A stretch of 64,000 nucleotides of DNA from Formosa haliotis (GTDB lineage: Bacteria; Bacteroidota; Bacteroidia; Flavobacteriales; Flavobacteriaceae): positions 62,001 through 126,000 of the forward strand of contig NZ_BDEL01000001.1 of assembly GCF_001685485.1 (NCBI RefSeq). The letters are read 5' to 3'. Numbering within the stretch: position 1 is the stretch's first letter; each line of letters begins with the position of its first letter. The notes under the pieces were generated by a model. It was not told where the DNA came from. It ran no database searches and saw only the letters and a list, made by a program, of their open reading frames with translations. Position numbers and translations under genes: made by a program. Positions 18,874 through 28,729 of this stretch are shown in pieces.

Positions 18874-21228
18874 TTGGAGAAGTATTTAAGTCAGTTAAAT
18901 GAAGCACAGTTAGCACCAACCATTCAAAAAGACGGCCCTATGATTGTTATAGCGGGTGCCGGCTCTGGTAAAACACGTGTGTTAACCTACCGTATTGCCT
19001 ATTTAATGCACGAAGGTGTAGACCCTTTTAATATTTTATCGTTAACCTTTACTAACAAGGCAGCACGCGAAATGAAAGAGCGTATTGCAGATATAGTGGG
19101 AAGTAGTGAGGCAAAAAATTTGTGGATGGGTACATTTCACTCGGTTTTTGCTAAGATATTAAGAATTGAAGCCGACCGTTTGGGCTATCCGAGTAATTTT
19201 ACTATTTACGATGCACAAGATTCTCAACGTTTAATTTCATCTATTATAAAAGAGATGGGATTAGATAAAGAACTTTATAAATACAAATCGGTTTTTTCTA
19301 GAATTTCTTCATATAAAAACAGTTTAATTACCGTACGTGCTTATTTTCAGAATCCAGAATTAATAGAAGCCGATACTATGGCTAGACGCCCGCGATTGGG
19401 AGATATTTATAAAGAATATGTCGAGCGTTGTTTTAAATCTGGTGCTATGGATTTTGATGATTTATTATTAAAAACCAACGAGCTGTTAACGCGGTTTCCA
19501 GATGTTTTGGCCAAATATCAAGATCGTTTTAGATACATTTTGGTCGATGAGTATCAAGATACCAACCACTCCCAATATTTAATTGTAAGAGCCTTGTCAG
19601 ATCGTTTTCAAAATATTTGTGTGGTAGGAGATGATGCACAAAGTATTTACGCTTTCCGTGGTGCGAATATTAATAACATATTAAACTTTCAAAAGGATTA
19701 CGACGATGTAAAACTGTTCCGATTAGAGCAAAATTACAGATCGACAAAAACTATAGTTAATGCCGCAAATTCTATTATAGATAAGAATGAAACCAAGTTA
19801 GATAAAGTGGTATGGACGGCGAATGATGAAGGCGGAAAGATTAAAGTAAATCGTTCTATGACAGATGGAGAGGAAGGGCGTTATGTGGCTTCTACCATCT
19901 TCGAGACCAAAATGAACGAACAACTTAATCATAGCGATTTCGCGATTTTGTATCGTACTAATGCACAATCAAGATCGATGGAAGATGCCTTGCGTAAGCG
20001 TGATATTCCGTATAGAATTTACGGAGGTTTGTCTTTCTATCAGCGTAAAGAAATCAAAGATATTTTATCGTATTTACGCATTATAATTAATCCGTCTGAT
20101 GAAGAAGCACTAAAACGTGTTATTAATTTTCCGCCGAGAGGTATTGGTCAAACCACGATCGATAAGTTAATTATTGCAGCCAACGGTTATAAGCGTTCTA
20201 TTTTTGAAGTCATGAAAAACATCGATAAAACCGATGTAAAAATCAATTCAGGAACAAAAAATAAACTTAAAGATTTTGTGACTATGGTTGAGAGTTTTCA
20301 AGTCATGAACCAAAATGTAAATGCCTTCGAACTTGCCGATCACGTTACAAAAACTACAGGATTAATTAAAGAATTTAGTAAAGATACCACGCCAGAAGGT
20401 GTTGCTAAAGTTGAAAATATTGAAGAACTTTTAAATGGTATTAAAGATTTTGTTGAAGAACAAAAAGAACTTGTAGACACTACAGGGTCTTTAACCGAGT
20501 TTTTGGAAGATGTGGCCTTAGCAACCGATTTAGATAATGATAATGGTGAAGACGACCGTGTAGCGCTAATGACTATTCACTTGGCAAAAGGGTTGGAGTT
20601 TCCGTATGTGTTTATCGTAGGACTTGAGGAAGATTTATTCCCGAGTGCTATGAGTATGAATACGCGTAGCGAATTAGAAGAAGAACGCCGTTTGTTTTAT
20701 GTGGCCTTAACCAGAGCCGAAAAACAAGCCTATCTTACTTACGCCTTATCGCGTTACCGTTGGGGGAAATTAGTAGATTCCGATCCGAGTCGATTCATTC
20801 AAGAAATAGATGAGCAGTATTTAGACATTCTTACGCCAATAGAAGAGCGAAGAATGAACCCGATGTTAGATGCGAATATCTTTGGAGATGTAGATTCGCA
20901 ACCATCAAGAAATATTCGTTTTAAGCCAGCTAAGCAATTGCCTATCCAGAAAAAAGGATCTGGAATTGCACGTAAGGAGCCAGAAAAATTCCAGGTAAGT
21001 ACACCTAAAAACTTAAAACCTGTTGGCAAAACAACAGGGGGAGAAGCAGCCAATTTATTCGATAATAAGTTAGTGACAGGAAATATTGTTAAGCATTTGC
21101 GATTTGGTAAAGGTGAAGTTTTAAAGATTGAAGGTGCTGGAGCAGATACCAAAGCCGAAATAAAATTCGAAAATGGTGGTAACAAGAAACTATTGCTGCG
21201 TTTTGCGAAGTTGGAGGTTATTGGGTAG
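18874..21228 (+). CDS. UvrD/PcrA-family ATP-dependent DNA helicase
   Basis: A 784-residue superfamily 1A 3'-5' helicase. Motif I is AGAGSGKTR (residues 27-35), motif II VDEYQDT near 224, QNYRSTKTIV (motif IV), MTIHLAKGLEFP (motif V) and VALTRAE (motif VI). A C-terminal Tudor-like segment (VKHLRFGKGEVLKIEG) is present, as in PcrA/UvrD. It unwinds DNA in nucleotide-excision and mismatch repair and clears RecA or RNA polymerase from DNA. The start is a TTG at 18874: MEKYLSQLNEAQLAP is the conserved N-terminus of flavobacterial relatives and no ATG is available nearby. Single-gene unit. Confidence 0.94.
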   Translation: MEKYLSQLNEAQLAPTIQKDGPMIVIAGAGSGKTRVLTYRIAYLMHEGVDPFNILSLTFTNKAAREMKERIADIVGSSEAKNLWMGTFHSVFAKILRIEADRLGYPSNFTIYDAQDSQRLISSIIKEMGLDKELYKYKSVFSRISSYKNSLITVRAYFQNPELIEADTMARRPRLGDIYKEYVERCFKSGAMDFDDLLLKTNELLTRFPDVLAKYQDRFRYILVDEYQDTNHSQYLIVRALSDRFQNICVVGDDAQSIYAFRGANINNILNFQKDYDDVKLFRLEQNYRSTKTIVNAANSIIDKNETKLDKVVWTANDEGGKIKVNRSMTDGEEGRYVASTIFETKMNEQLNHSDFAILYRTNAQSRSMEDALRKRDIPYRIYGGLSFYQRKEIKDILSYLRIIINPSDEEALKRVINFPPRGIGQTTIDKLIIAANGYKRSIFEVMKNIDKTDVKINSGTKNKLKDFVTMVESFQVMNQNVNAFELADHVTKTTGLIKEFSKDTTPEGVAKVENIEELLNGIKDFVEEQKELVDTTGSLTEFLEDVALATDLDNDNGEDDRVALMTIHLAKGLEFPYVFIVGLEEDLFPSAMSMNTRSELEEERRLFYVALTRAEKQAYLTYALSRYRWGKLVDSDPSRFIQEIDEQYLDILTPIEERRMNPMLDANIFGDVDSQPSRNIRFKPAKQLPIQKKGSGIARKEPEKFQVSTPKNLKPVGKTTGGEAANLFDNKLVTGNIVKHLRFGKGEVLKIEGAGADTKAEIKFENGGNKKLLLRFAKLEVIG

Positions 21229-21362
21229 TTTTTTTAAGTTTTTGAGTTTTGAAGACTCAAAGTTTCAGAGCTGCGATAGGTAAAGAATTAGTTTCCCTGA
21301 ATACGTTTCAGGGAAGTATTTTATTTTACCTTATGTTTATCGTAATTCTGAATCAGTTTTTT

Positions 21363-21926
21363 TTAGCTTAAATTAGAAATGTTTGTAGCTGTATTGACGT
21401 AATCCCAACTAGAGTCTTCGGAGTCTTTTTTTACAGTTGCTGTTCCAATAACTGTAGATTCGGAGAGGAGAGACCCTGTGTTTAAATCGTAAATTTTTAC
21501 AGTGCTTTGGGCTTGATTGGTCTTAATCGTGTTACCTGTTCGTGGTGCGTGAGCAAAGGAGCTCATATCTTCTTTTTCAATAATCGACTTGATATTTATC
21601 AAATAATCGCAATGGGTGTTCCTTTTTAAGTCTTTTAAGGTTTCTGTGCTGGGATTAAAAGGAATCTCTTTAGCAGTAATATTTTCTTTTCTAATTTGGT
21701 GTAAAGTAAAAAGCGAGTCGTCAAGTATGGTTTTAAATTCGGATAAGGCAATGGTGTTGATGTCACTCTTTTTATTATTTGTTGTAGGAAAGTCGTTTAA
21801 AATCCATTTACCTTTAGAGAAGTCAATATGTTTTCCTTTTTCATAGTTGTAAGTGTATTTCGTGTTTCCGCACCCTAAAAGGAATGTTGTGCATATTAAA
21901 AAGAATAAAGTTTTTGTTATTCTCAT
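21363..21926 (-). CDS. Lipoprotein of unknown function
   Basis: A 187-residue protein with a lipoprotein signal (MRITKTLFFLICTTFLLGC, Cys at 19). The mature part has no recognised domain. Its C-terminus ends ATNISNLS, and directly after the TAA stop the same frame reads KKLIQNYDKHKVK before a second stop. This basic tail looks like a natural ending, so the stop could be a substitution (TTA to TAA) or a sequencing error. Neighbours give no functional clue. Confidence 0.65.
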   Translation of the reverse strand: MRITKTLFFLICTTFLLGCGNTKYTYNYEKGKHIDFSKGKWILNDFPTTNNKKSDINTIALSEFKTILDDSLFTLHQIRKENITAKEIPFNPSTETLKDLKRNTHCDYLINIKSIIEKEDMSSFAHAPRTGNTIKTNQAQSTVKIYDLNTGSLLSESTVIGTATVKKDSEDSSWDYVNTATNISNLS

Positions 21927-21960
21927 TTGTACTCATAAAGAAAAGGCGTTTTGTAATATT

Positions 21961-22824
21961 CTATTCTAAATGTGCTTTTATAAACCCTTTTAATTTAGCC
22001 CAAGTATCTAATAGTTCTAATCCTGCCCAACCGTGACCTGCTTCTGGGTATAAGGTGTATTCGTGCATAACGCCCAAATCTTCCAGTTTTTCCTGTAACA
22101 AATTACCTTGCGAAACCGGTACAAGTGGGTCTTTACCTCCATAGAATAATATCGTTGGAGGTGCAGAATTAGTAACTTGATGATACGGACTAACTTCTTC
22201 TAAAAATTCTGTAGTTAGGTCTATGCCGTATAATTCTTCAAGCATTTTTAGGGTGTCAAAATTTACGTTTTCTGTGTAAGCGCTATCAGTAAAATTTGTT
22301 GGTCCTACAATGCTACACACCATTTTAGCGTGTTTATCATGATTAAAAGCATAGCTCCATAATAAGGCTAAATGTGCTCCAGCACTAGTACCAATAAACC
22401 CATAATCGTCAGAAATTTGGTAATCATCAAGATTATCGTTTAAATGTTTTACCACGGCAGTAATGTCGTTAATCTGCATAGGGTAAGCTTCGGTAGTTTC
22501 ATCCACCAAGCGATAATTCATATTAACAATCGCTAAATTCGGTAAGTCTTTCTTTATTAATTCAACAAAACCATTCATGTCATTTTTATCTCCCGAGGTC
22601 CAACCTCCACCATGTACAAGAATAAGAGCTTTGGTGTCGATGTCGCGATGGGCTGGTAAATATATATCGTAAGTCTGAGATTCATGATCGCCGTATGGCA
22701 CATCAAATTGTATAGCGGCTTCAAGATCTACAAAATCATTGCCATCTGTATTGGAGTCCGATGTACACGAATAACTCGAAACTGCAATAATTAGCAGGAT
22801 GATAATGGTTTTTATTGGTTTCAT
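21961..22824 (-). CDS. Alpha/beta-hydrolase lipoprotein (esterase/lipase-like)
   Basis: A 287-residue lipoprotein (MKPIKTIIILLIIAVSSYSC, Cys at residue 20) with an alpha/beta-hydrolase fold of the hormone-sensitive lipase/BD-FAE kind. The oxyanion motif HGGGWTSGDK, nucleophile motif G-T-S-A-G, the acid strand ILFYGGKDPLVP and the catalytic histidine in AGHGWAG are all visible, so the triad is complete. Such enzymes hydrolyse small carboxyl esters, including acetyl or feruloyl groups on polysaccharides. The natural substrate is unknown. Its start lies only 47 bases from the divergent threonylcarbamoyl-AMP synthase gene, across a palindromic site. Confidence 0.85.
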   Translation of the reverse strand: MKPIKTIIILLIIAVSSYSCTSDSNTDGNDFVDLEAAIQFDVPYGDHESQTYDIYLPAHRDIDTKALILVHGGGWTSGDKNDMNGFVELIKKDLPNLAIVNMNYRLVDETTEAYPMQINDITAVVKHLNDNLDDYQISDDYGFIGTSAGAHLALLWSYAFNHDKHAKMVCSIVGPTNFTDSAYTENVNFDTLKMLEELYGIDLTTEFLEEVSPYHQVTNSAPPTILFYGGKDPLVPVSQGNLLQEKLEDLGVMHEYTLYPEAGHGWAGLELLDTWAKLKGFIKAHLE

Positions 22825-22842
22825 TATAAAATATTAATTACT

Positions 22843-22861
22843 TTGTAGAACGATTCTACAA
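22843..22861. promoter_or_regulatory. Perfect 8-bp inverted repeat in a divergent intergenic region
   Basis: TTGTAGAA - CGA - TTCTACAA lies between the hydrolase start (22824) and the synthase ATG (22872). It could be an operator, or, in the synthase transcript, a hairpin ending 10 bases before the start codon. Confidence 0.45.
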
Positions 22862-22871
22862 TATACTTATT

Positions 22872-23492
22872 ATGGCCGAGTTTTTAAAAATTTATGAAGA
22901 AAATCCTAACCCAAAGGAGATAAAAAAAGTAGTTGACGTTTTAAAGCGTGGCGGATTGATTATTTATCCTACAGATACGGTTTATGGATTGGGCTGCGAC
23001 ATTACTAATAACAAGGCTTTAGAGCGAATTGCCAGAATTAAAGGTGTAAAATTGGAGAAAGCTAATTTTTCATTTATTTGTCACGATTTGAGCAACTTAA
23101 GCGATTATGTGAAGCAAATTGATACCTCTACATTTAAAATTTTGAAGCGGGCACTGCCTGGGCCATACACTTTTATCCTTCCAGGAGCTAAAACTTTACC
23201 TACAGTTTTTAAAAAAAAGAAGACTGTTGGTATTCGTGTTCCCGATAATAAAATTGCTTTAGAAATCGTATTGCAATTAGGAAACCCGATTGTTTCCACG
23301 TCTATTCGCGATGAAGATGAGGTTTTAGAATACACCACAGATCCCGAATTGATTTACGAAAAATGGCAGAATTTAGTCGATTTAGTTATCGATGGTGGAT
23401 ATGGCGATAACCAAGCTTCTACAATTATAGATTTTTCGGAGTCTGAGCCTTCAATTGTTAGAGAAGGAAAAGGAAGTCTTGAAATTTTTTAA
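22872..23492 (+). CDS. L-threonylcarbamoyladenylate synthase (Sua5/YciO/YrdC family)
   Basis: A 206-residue single YrdC domain. It makes threonylcarbamoyl-AMP from threonine, bicarbonate and ATP for the t6A modification of tRNAs that read ANN codons. The YrdC signature is clear: LKRGGLIIYPTDTVYGLGCD, then KRALPGPYTFIL and GIRVPDN. The Sua5 C-terminal extension is absent, so this is the short TsaC/YciO type. It has no TsaB/D/E genes nearby. The upstream 47 bases hold a perfect inverted repeat that may regulate it. A YciO-type role different from TsaC cannot be excluded from the sequence alone. Confidence 0.85.
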   Translation: MAEFLKIYEENPNPKEIKKVVDVLKRGGLIIYPTDTVYGLGCDITNNKALERIARIKGVKLEKANFSFICHDLSNLSDYVKQIDTSTFKILKRALPGPYTFILPGAKTLPTVFKKKKTVGIRVPDNKIALEIVLQLGNPIVSTSIRDEDEVLEYTTDPELIYEKWQNLVDLVIDGGYGDNQASTIIDFSESEPSIVREGKGSLEIF

Positions 23493-23570
23493 AATATAAT
23501 CGTATCATATTTATTCAGTTTTTAAAGTGAATTTAATTCGCAATTAGTAATTTAGCATCAAACAATTGTT

Positions 23571-24428
23571 ATGATTAGTAAAGCACAATTCGATAAGGAA
23601 ATAGAAGGCATTATAGCCAACGCAGTACGCGAAGATGTTGGCGATGGCGACCATAGTTCATTGGCTTGTATTCCTGCTACGGCACAAGGAAAAGCAAAAT
23701 TGTTAGTAAAAGATAATGGCGTTATTGCAGGCGTTGAATTTGCTAAAAAGGTTTTCGAATATATAGATAAGGATTTAAAAGTAGAGACTTTAATTGAAGA
23801 TGGGAGCACTGTAAAATACGGCGATATTGTGTTTTATGTTGAAGGGGCGTCGCAATCTATATTAAAAGCAGAACGTCTGGTTTTAAATGCCATGCAACGT
23901 ATGAGTGCGATTGCTACCAAAACAAAATCGTATGTCGATTTATTGGCGGGTACAGGAACTAAGATTTTAGATACTAGAAAAACCACTCCAGGCATTAGAG
24001 CCTTAGAAAAATGGGCAGTTAAAATAGGTGGGGGAGAAAACCATAGATTTGCCTTGTACGATATGGTTATGCTTAAAGATAACCATATAGATTTTGCAGG
24101 AGGAATTACACCAGCTATTACTAAAACAAAAGCCTATTTAAAAGCAAACAATAAAGATTTAAAAATTATTGTTGAAGCCAGAAACCTAAAAGAAATTGAA
24201 GAGATCTTACAAAACGAAGGTGTGTATCGTATTTTAATAGATAATTTTAATTACGAAGATACCAGAACTGCGGTTAAATTGATTGGCGATACGTGTTTTA
24301 CAGAATCTTCTGGTGGGATAAACGAAAAAACACTCCGAAAATATGCCGAGTGTGGCGTAGATTGTATTTCGTCTGGTGCCTTAACGCATTCTGTTTACAA
24401 TATGGACTTAAGCCTGAAAGCGGTTTAA
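23571..24428 (+). CDS. nadC: Nicotinate-nucleotide diphosphorylase (carboxylating)
   Basis: A 285-residue quinolinate phosphoribosyltransferase, converting quinolinate and PRPP to nicotinate mononucleotide, CO2 and diphosphate in de novo NAD synthesis. Signatures: the N-terminal REDVGDGDHSS, the PRPP and quinolinate-binding RKTTPGIRALEKWAVKIGGG, MLKDNHIDF and the C-terminal glycine-rich SSGGINEKTL and ISSGALTH. Length is normal. The stop is one base from the start of yihY, and priA follows, so nadC-yihY-priA form an operon. NadA and NadB are not in this window. Confidence 0.95.
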   Translation: MISKAQFDKEIEGIIANAVREDVGDGDHSSLACIPATAQGKAKLLVKDNGVIAGVEFAKKVFEYIDKDLKVETLIEDGSTVKYGDIVFYVEGASQSILKAERLVLNAMQRMSAIATKTKSYVDLLAGTGTKILDTRKTTPGIRALEKWAVKIGGGENHRFALYDMVMLKDNHIDFAGGITPAITKTKAYLKANNKDLKIIVEARNLKEIEEILQNEGVYRILIDNFNYEDTRTAVKLIGDTCFTESSGGINEKTLRKYAECGVDCISSGALTHSVYNMDLSLKAV

Positions 24429-24429
24429 A

Positions 24430-25370
24430 ATGGCAAATGGTATAGAGGAAAATCTTGAGAAAATCCCGGTTATAAATGTTGTTATTAAACTTTTAAAAAC
24501 AATTAAATTACCTGGGTTAGAGGGATTATCTTTATACGATTTATTGAAACTATATTTCACGGGCATAATTAAAGGAGCACTAACCTCTAGAGCTAGTGCA
24601 ATTGCCTTTAATTTTTTTATGGCCATATTTCCATTTCTGCTATTTATCTTGATTTTAATTCCGCATATACCTATAGAAGGATTTAAATTGGAGTTTCTAG
24701 AGTTTTTGGAATCCTTTTTACCACCGAGCACATCAGAGTTTTTCTTTAAAAATATTTTCGAAAATATTGATAAATCAGAACGTGGCGGATTGCTTTCAAC
24801 CGTGTTTTTGCTGTCTATATTCTTAATGTCTAATGGGGTGAGTGCTATTTTTTCGGCCTTCGAAAATTCTTATCATGAGCAATTAACCCGGAGTTTGTTT
24901 CGTCAATATTTATACGCCGTTGGTGTGGCTTTAATTTTAGGATTTTTAGTGTTAATTACGGTTGCGGTTTACGGGTTTGTAGAAATTTATGTGTTGGGTA
25001 GTTTGTTTAAATCGTTAGAGCTTCAAGGCTTGTCTATTGGAGATAGTGGGTTGATTTGGATTAATATCTCGAAATATTTATTCGGAATAATTATGGTGTT
25101 TTTATCGACTGCAACTTTGTATTATTTTGGGACTAGAGAAGGAAAACATTCTAAATTTTCTCAACCGGAGCATTATTCACAACCATTTTAATTGTATGTG
25201 TGTCTTATTTATTTGGAGTTTATATAGAAGATTTTTCAAGATATAACGAATTGTACGGTTCTATAGGTGCTTTGTTAATTTTAATGTTTTATTTGTGGAT
25301 TAACTGTAATATATTTTTGTTAGGTTACGAATTAAATATATCACTACGTCAATTGCATAAAAGTCAATAA
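24430..25370 (+). CDS. YihY/BrkB-family membrane protein, frameshifted
   Basis: The frame from 24430 ends early at 25191, but the next frame continues with STGALFTTILIVCVSYLFGV and later MFYLWINCNIFLLGYELN, to a stop at 25368-25370. Adding one T to the T4 run at 25156-25159 joins them (KFF-STGALF) into a protein of about 313 residues with six hydrophobic segments, the usual YihY (formerly misnamed RNase BN) form. Function in the inner membrane is unknown. The conserved C-terminal half is intact in the shifted frame, so this looks like a sequencing error rather than decay. It sits one base after nadC and four bases before priA. Confidence 0.85.
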
Positions 25371-25374
25371 GTTT

Positions 25375-27828
25375 ATGTTACATTTTATAGATGTTATTCT
25401 TCCTATTCCTGTAGAAAACCTGTTTACGTATGAAATTACAGAAGCTGAGGCTGGTTTTATAAAGCCTGGTATGCGAGTTGCTGTACCTTTCGGAAAATCT
25501 AAAGTGTACACGGCTATAGTAAAACGCTTGCATCAAAATCCTCCACAAATTTATGAAGCAAAACAAATTCATCAAATTTTAGATGAATACCCCATAGTAA
25601 CAGATACGCAGTTGAAGTTATGGGATTGGATGGCAAATTATTATTTATGCACCGTAGGCGATGTTATGCGTGCCGCCTTACCCAATGCCTTTATTTTAGA
25701 AAGTGAAACTTTAATAAGTAAGAATAATAATAAGGTAATTCAGGATTCCGATTTAAAAGATGATGAATTTTTAATTTACGAAGCACTTCACCACCAATCG
25801 TCTTTACGTATTCAAGATATTGTAGATATAGTCGACAAAAAACAAGTGTTTCCTATTATTAAGCGCCTTTTAGAAAAGGAGGCTATTGTTGTCGAGGAGG
25901 AAGTTTTTGAAAAATATAAACCGAAATTAGTGAAGTATGTAAAACTTCAAGCTCAGCATACAACTCAAGACGGTTTACAAGCCTTACTAGAAGAATTAAG
26001 TCGAGCTCCAAAACAGCGCGATGTGGTTATGAGCTTGTTTCAGCTTTCTGCAAAAACTAAAAAAGCTATAAAAGTATCGGAATTAACGGAAGCCAGCGGC
26101 GCCTCGAGTAGTATTATAAAATCGTTGATAGATAAAGCTATACTAGAGGAATATTTTATACAAACCGATCGCGTAGAGTTTAACGGTAAAGATTCCGAAG
26201 ATTCAAAAGCTTTAAATCCGGAACAAGAAGAAGCGCTGTTTCAAATTAAAAAAACGTTCGAAACACATCAAGTTACATTACTTCATGGTGTAACATCATC
26301 TGGAAAAACCGAAGTGTATGTAAAATTGATTGAAGATGCACTTAAATCAGAGAAACAAGTCCTGTATTTATTACCTGAAATAGCTTTAACTACACAATTA
26401 GTAAATAGGTTACAATCGTATTTTGGCGAGCAAGTTACGGTGTTTCATTCTAAATATTCGGCACACGAACGTGTTGAGGTTTGGAATAATGTGTTGACCA
26501 ATTCGCCTAAAGCTAAGGTTATTCTAGGGGCACGATCCTCTATATTTTTACCATTTCGCTCGCTAGGTTTAATAATTGTAGATGAAGAACACGAGCAATC
26601 TTTTAAACAATTCGATCCTGCGCCAAGATACCATGCTCGAGATACAGCTATTGTTTTAGCTCATTTACACGGTACAAAAACTTTGCTGGGTTCTGCTACG
26701 CCAAGTTTAGAGAGTTACTTTAATGTAAAACAAGGAAAATATGGTTTGGTTGAAATTACAAAGCGCTATAATAATGTGCTTATGCCAGATATTGAGTTGG
26801 TAGATATTAAGGACAAGCAGAAACGCAAATTGATGAAAGGTCATTTTAGTGATCGTTTGATTGAGGCTATGACTGAAACTTTAGAAGAAGGGCATCAAAT
26901 TATATTATTTCAAAACCGACGTGGATTTTCTCCAATAGTAGAATGTAATACGTGTGGACATTCTCCGCAGTGTCCAAATTGCGACGTTAGTTTAACCTTT
27001 CATAGTTATAGAAATCAATTGAGGTGTCATTATTGTGGGCATCATACAGCCATGTTACTTAAATGTCAGGCTTGTGGAGATCCGGGTTTAGATACAAAAG
27101 GTTTCGGAACCGAACAAATAGAGGAGGAAGTGAAACATTTATTTCCGAATTACAAAGTCGGTCGAATGGATCTAGATACCACGCGTGGGAAATATGGCTA
27201 CGAAAAAATTATAACCGCCTTCGAGCAGCAAGAAATGGATATTTTGGTAGGTACCCAAATGCTAACAAAGGGATTAGATTTTAGAAACGTAGCTTTAGTG
27301 GGCATTATGAATGCCGATAATTTATTGAACTTCCCCGATTTTAGAGCCCATGAGCGTAGTTATCAATTATTATCGCAAGTATCGGGTCGGGCCGGAAGAA
27401 CAGAAAAACAAGGGAAAGTTTTAATTCAAACCTATAATCCGTATCACAATATTTTGCAGCAAGTCTCTACCAATAATTATGAGGCTATGTATAAAGAGCA
27501 AATGGATGAGCGCTATAATTTTAAATATCCTCCAGTTTATAGATTGATTCGTGTAACCTTAAAACACAAAGATTTTAATCGGGTTAATAATGCATCCATT
27601 TGGTTAGGTACAGCTTTAAGGCAAGTATTTGGTGATTATGTTTTAGGTCCGGTAGATCCGCCGGTGTCGAGAATTCGGAATCAATTTCATAAAAATATAA
27701 TGATAAAAATTCCTCAAAAGCAGTCGTTAGGAGGTACAAAAAAAGCCATTGTTAAAATAAACAATAGCTTTATGAATGTGAAAGATTTTAGATCTGTTCG
27801 CTTAATAATGAATGTAGACGCGTATTAA
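25375..27828 (+). CDS. priA: Primosomal protein N' (replication restart helicase)
   Basis: An 817-residue PriA. An N-terminal DNA-binding 3'BD domain (IDVILPIPVENLFTYEI) is followed by the helicase motor with Walker A GVTSSGKT (residues 305-312) and DEEH box (403-406). The eight zinc-binding cysteines fall between about 524 and 565 (CNTC, CPNC, CHYC, CQAC), then the C-terminal helicase motifs (SQVSGRAGR). It recognises stalled forks and D-loops and reloads the replicative helicase. Length is typical for Bacteroidota. The stop overlaps the convergent LytTR gene's stop by three bases. Confidence 0.95.
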   Translation: MLHFIDVILPIPVENLFTYEITEAEAGFIKPGMRVAVPFGKSKVYTAIVKRLHQNPPQIYEAKQIHQILDEYPIVTDTQLKLWDWMANYYLCTVGDVMRAALPNAFILESETLISKNNNKVIQDSDLKDDEFLIYEALHHQSSLRIQDIVDIVDKKQVFPIIKRLLEKEAIVVEEEVFEKYKPKLVKYVKLQAQHTTQDGLQALLEELSRAPKQRDVVMSLFQLSAKTKKAIKVSELTEASGASSSIIKSLIDKAILEEYFIQTDRVEFNGKDSEDSKALNPEQEEALFQIKKTFETHQVTLLHGVTSSGKTEVYVKLIEDALKSEKQVLYLLPEIALTTQLVNRLQSYFGEQVTVFHSKYSAHERVEVWNNVLTNSPKAKVILGARSSIFLPFRSLGLIIVDEEHEQSFKQFDPAPRYHARDTAIVLAHLHGTKTLLGSATPSLESYFNVKQGKYGLVEITKRYNNVLMPDIELVDIKDKQKRKLMKGHFSDRLIEAMTETLEEGHQIILFQNRRGFSPIVECNTCGHSPQCPNCDVSLTFHSYRNQLRCHYCGHHTAMLLKCQACGDPGLDTKGFGTEQIEEEVKHLFPNYKVGRMDLDTTRGKYGYEKIITAFEQQEMDILVGTQMLTKGLDFRNVALVGIMNADNLLNFPDFRAHERSYQLLSQVSGRAGRTEKQGKVLIQTYNPYHNILQQVSTNNYEAMYKEQMDERYNFKYPPVYRLIRVTLKHKDFNRVNNASIWLGTALRQVFGDYVLGPVDPPVSRIRNQFHKNIMIKIPQKQSLGGTKKAIVKINNSFMNVKDFRSVRLIMNVDAY

Positions 27829-28520
27829 ATGCTGTTTAAAGCATCAATAAGTTGCGACTTTTTATTTCGGCTTAAAGGAATTTCGTAAGAGCCTACTTCA
27901 ACATTCTTGCTGTTAAATCTATCTATTTTATCTAGATTAACGATATAAGATTTATGAATTCTTAAGAATTTGCCTTCAGGAAGTTCCTGCTCGAAAGCTT
28001 TCATGGTAGATAATACCACTAAACTGCCTTCCTCTGTAACTAATTTAACATAGTCACCAAGGGCTTCAATCCATTTTATGTCGTTAATATATACTTTACG
28101 TTTTTTTAGATTACTTTTAACGAAGATATGTTCACCTTCGGTTTCATTGAAATCTAATTTTAGTTTGTGGTGCTCAATGGCTTTTTCAACAGCAACCATA
28201 AAGCGCTCACGAGTAATAGGTTTCTTTAGGTAATCGGTGGCATCGTAATTGAATGCTTTAAAAGCGTATTCTGTTTTTCCTGTTACAAAAATAATTTGGG
28301 GCTTATTATTTAAAACATCAAGAAGTTCGAATCCATTTAATACTGGCATTTCAATATCTAAAAAGATGAGATCAACCTTATGCGTGTTTAAACCATTTTT
28401 GGTTTCAAGCGCACTGCTATACTCTGCTATTAAATTAAGAGCAGGGTGGTTTTCTATCAACTTTACTATGGACAACCTCTGAATCGCAGAGTCATCTACT
28501 ACTACACAGTTTAAAGTCAT
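27825..28520 (-). CDS. LytTR-family response regulator
   Basis: A 231-residue protein with an N-terminal receiver domain (acidic pair D9-D10, phospho-accepting D55 in FLDIEMP, switch residue T in IFVTGK, K in LKKP) and a C-terminal LytTR DNA-binding domain (about residues 128-228; FLRIHKSYIVNLDKI). It would bind a direct-repeat operator after phosphorylation by a LytS-type kinase, which is not in this window. Divergent from rpsF, a neighbourhood often seen in Flavobacteriaceae. The target genes cannot be deduced. Confidence 0.92.
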   Translation of the reverse strand: MTLNCVVVDDSAIQRLSIVKLIENHPALNLIAEYSSALETKNGLNTHKVDLIFLDIEMPVLNGFELLDVLNNKPQIIFVTGKTEYAFKAFNYDATDYLKKPITRERFMVAVEKAIEHHKLKLDFNETEGEHIFVKSNLKKRKVYINDIKWIEALGDYVKLVTEEGSLVVLSTMKAFEQELPEGKFLRIHKSYIVNLDKIDRFNSKNVEVGSYEIPLSRNKKSQLIDALNSI

Positions 28521-28665
28521 AACAATTAATTGTTTCGGTTAAGATATCGACAATAGTACAAAAAAATCGGATAAAAACAAAAAAAATACCGATTAAGTGA
28601 ATAATTTTTGTTTTTCTTAACACTGTAAACGTGATTTTACGGGTAGAAAATAAAATAACGAGAGG

Positions 28666-28697
28666 TTTGTTATATTTAATAAAAATGTTTACTTTTG
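28666..28697 (+). promoter_or_regulatory. Promoter of the rpsF-rpsR-rplI operon
   Basis: TTTG at 28666-28669, a 20-base spacer and TACTTTTG at 28690-28697 fit the Bacteroidota sigma consensus. The leader of about 26 bases contains no strong structure. Confidence 0.75.
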
Positions 28698-28729
28698 CAG
28701 CCATTTTTAACAATAAAATAGATTTGAAT

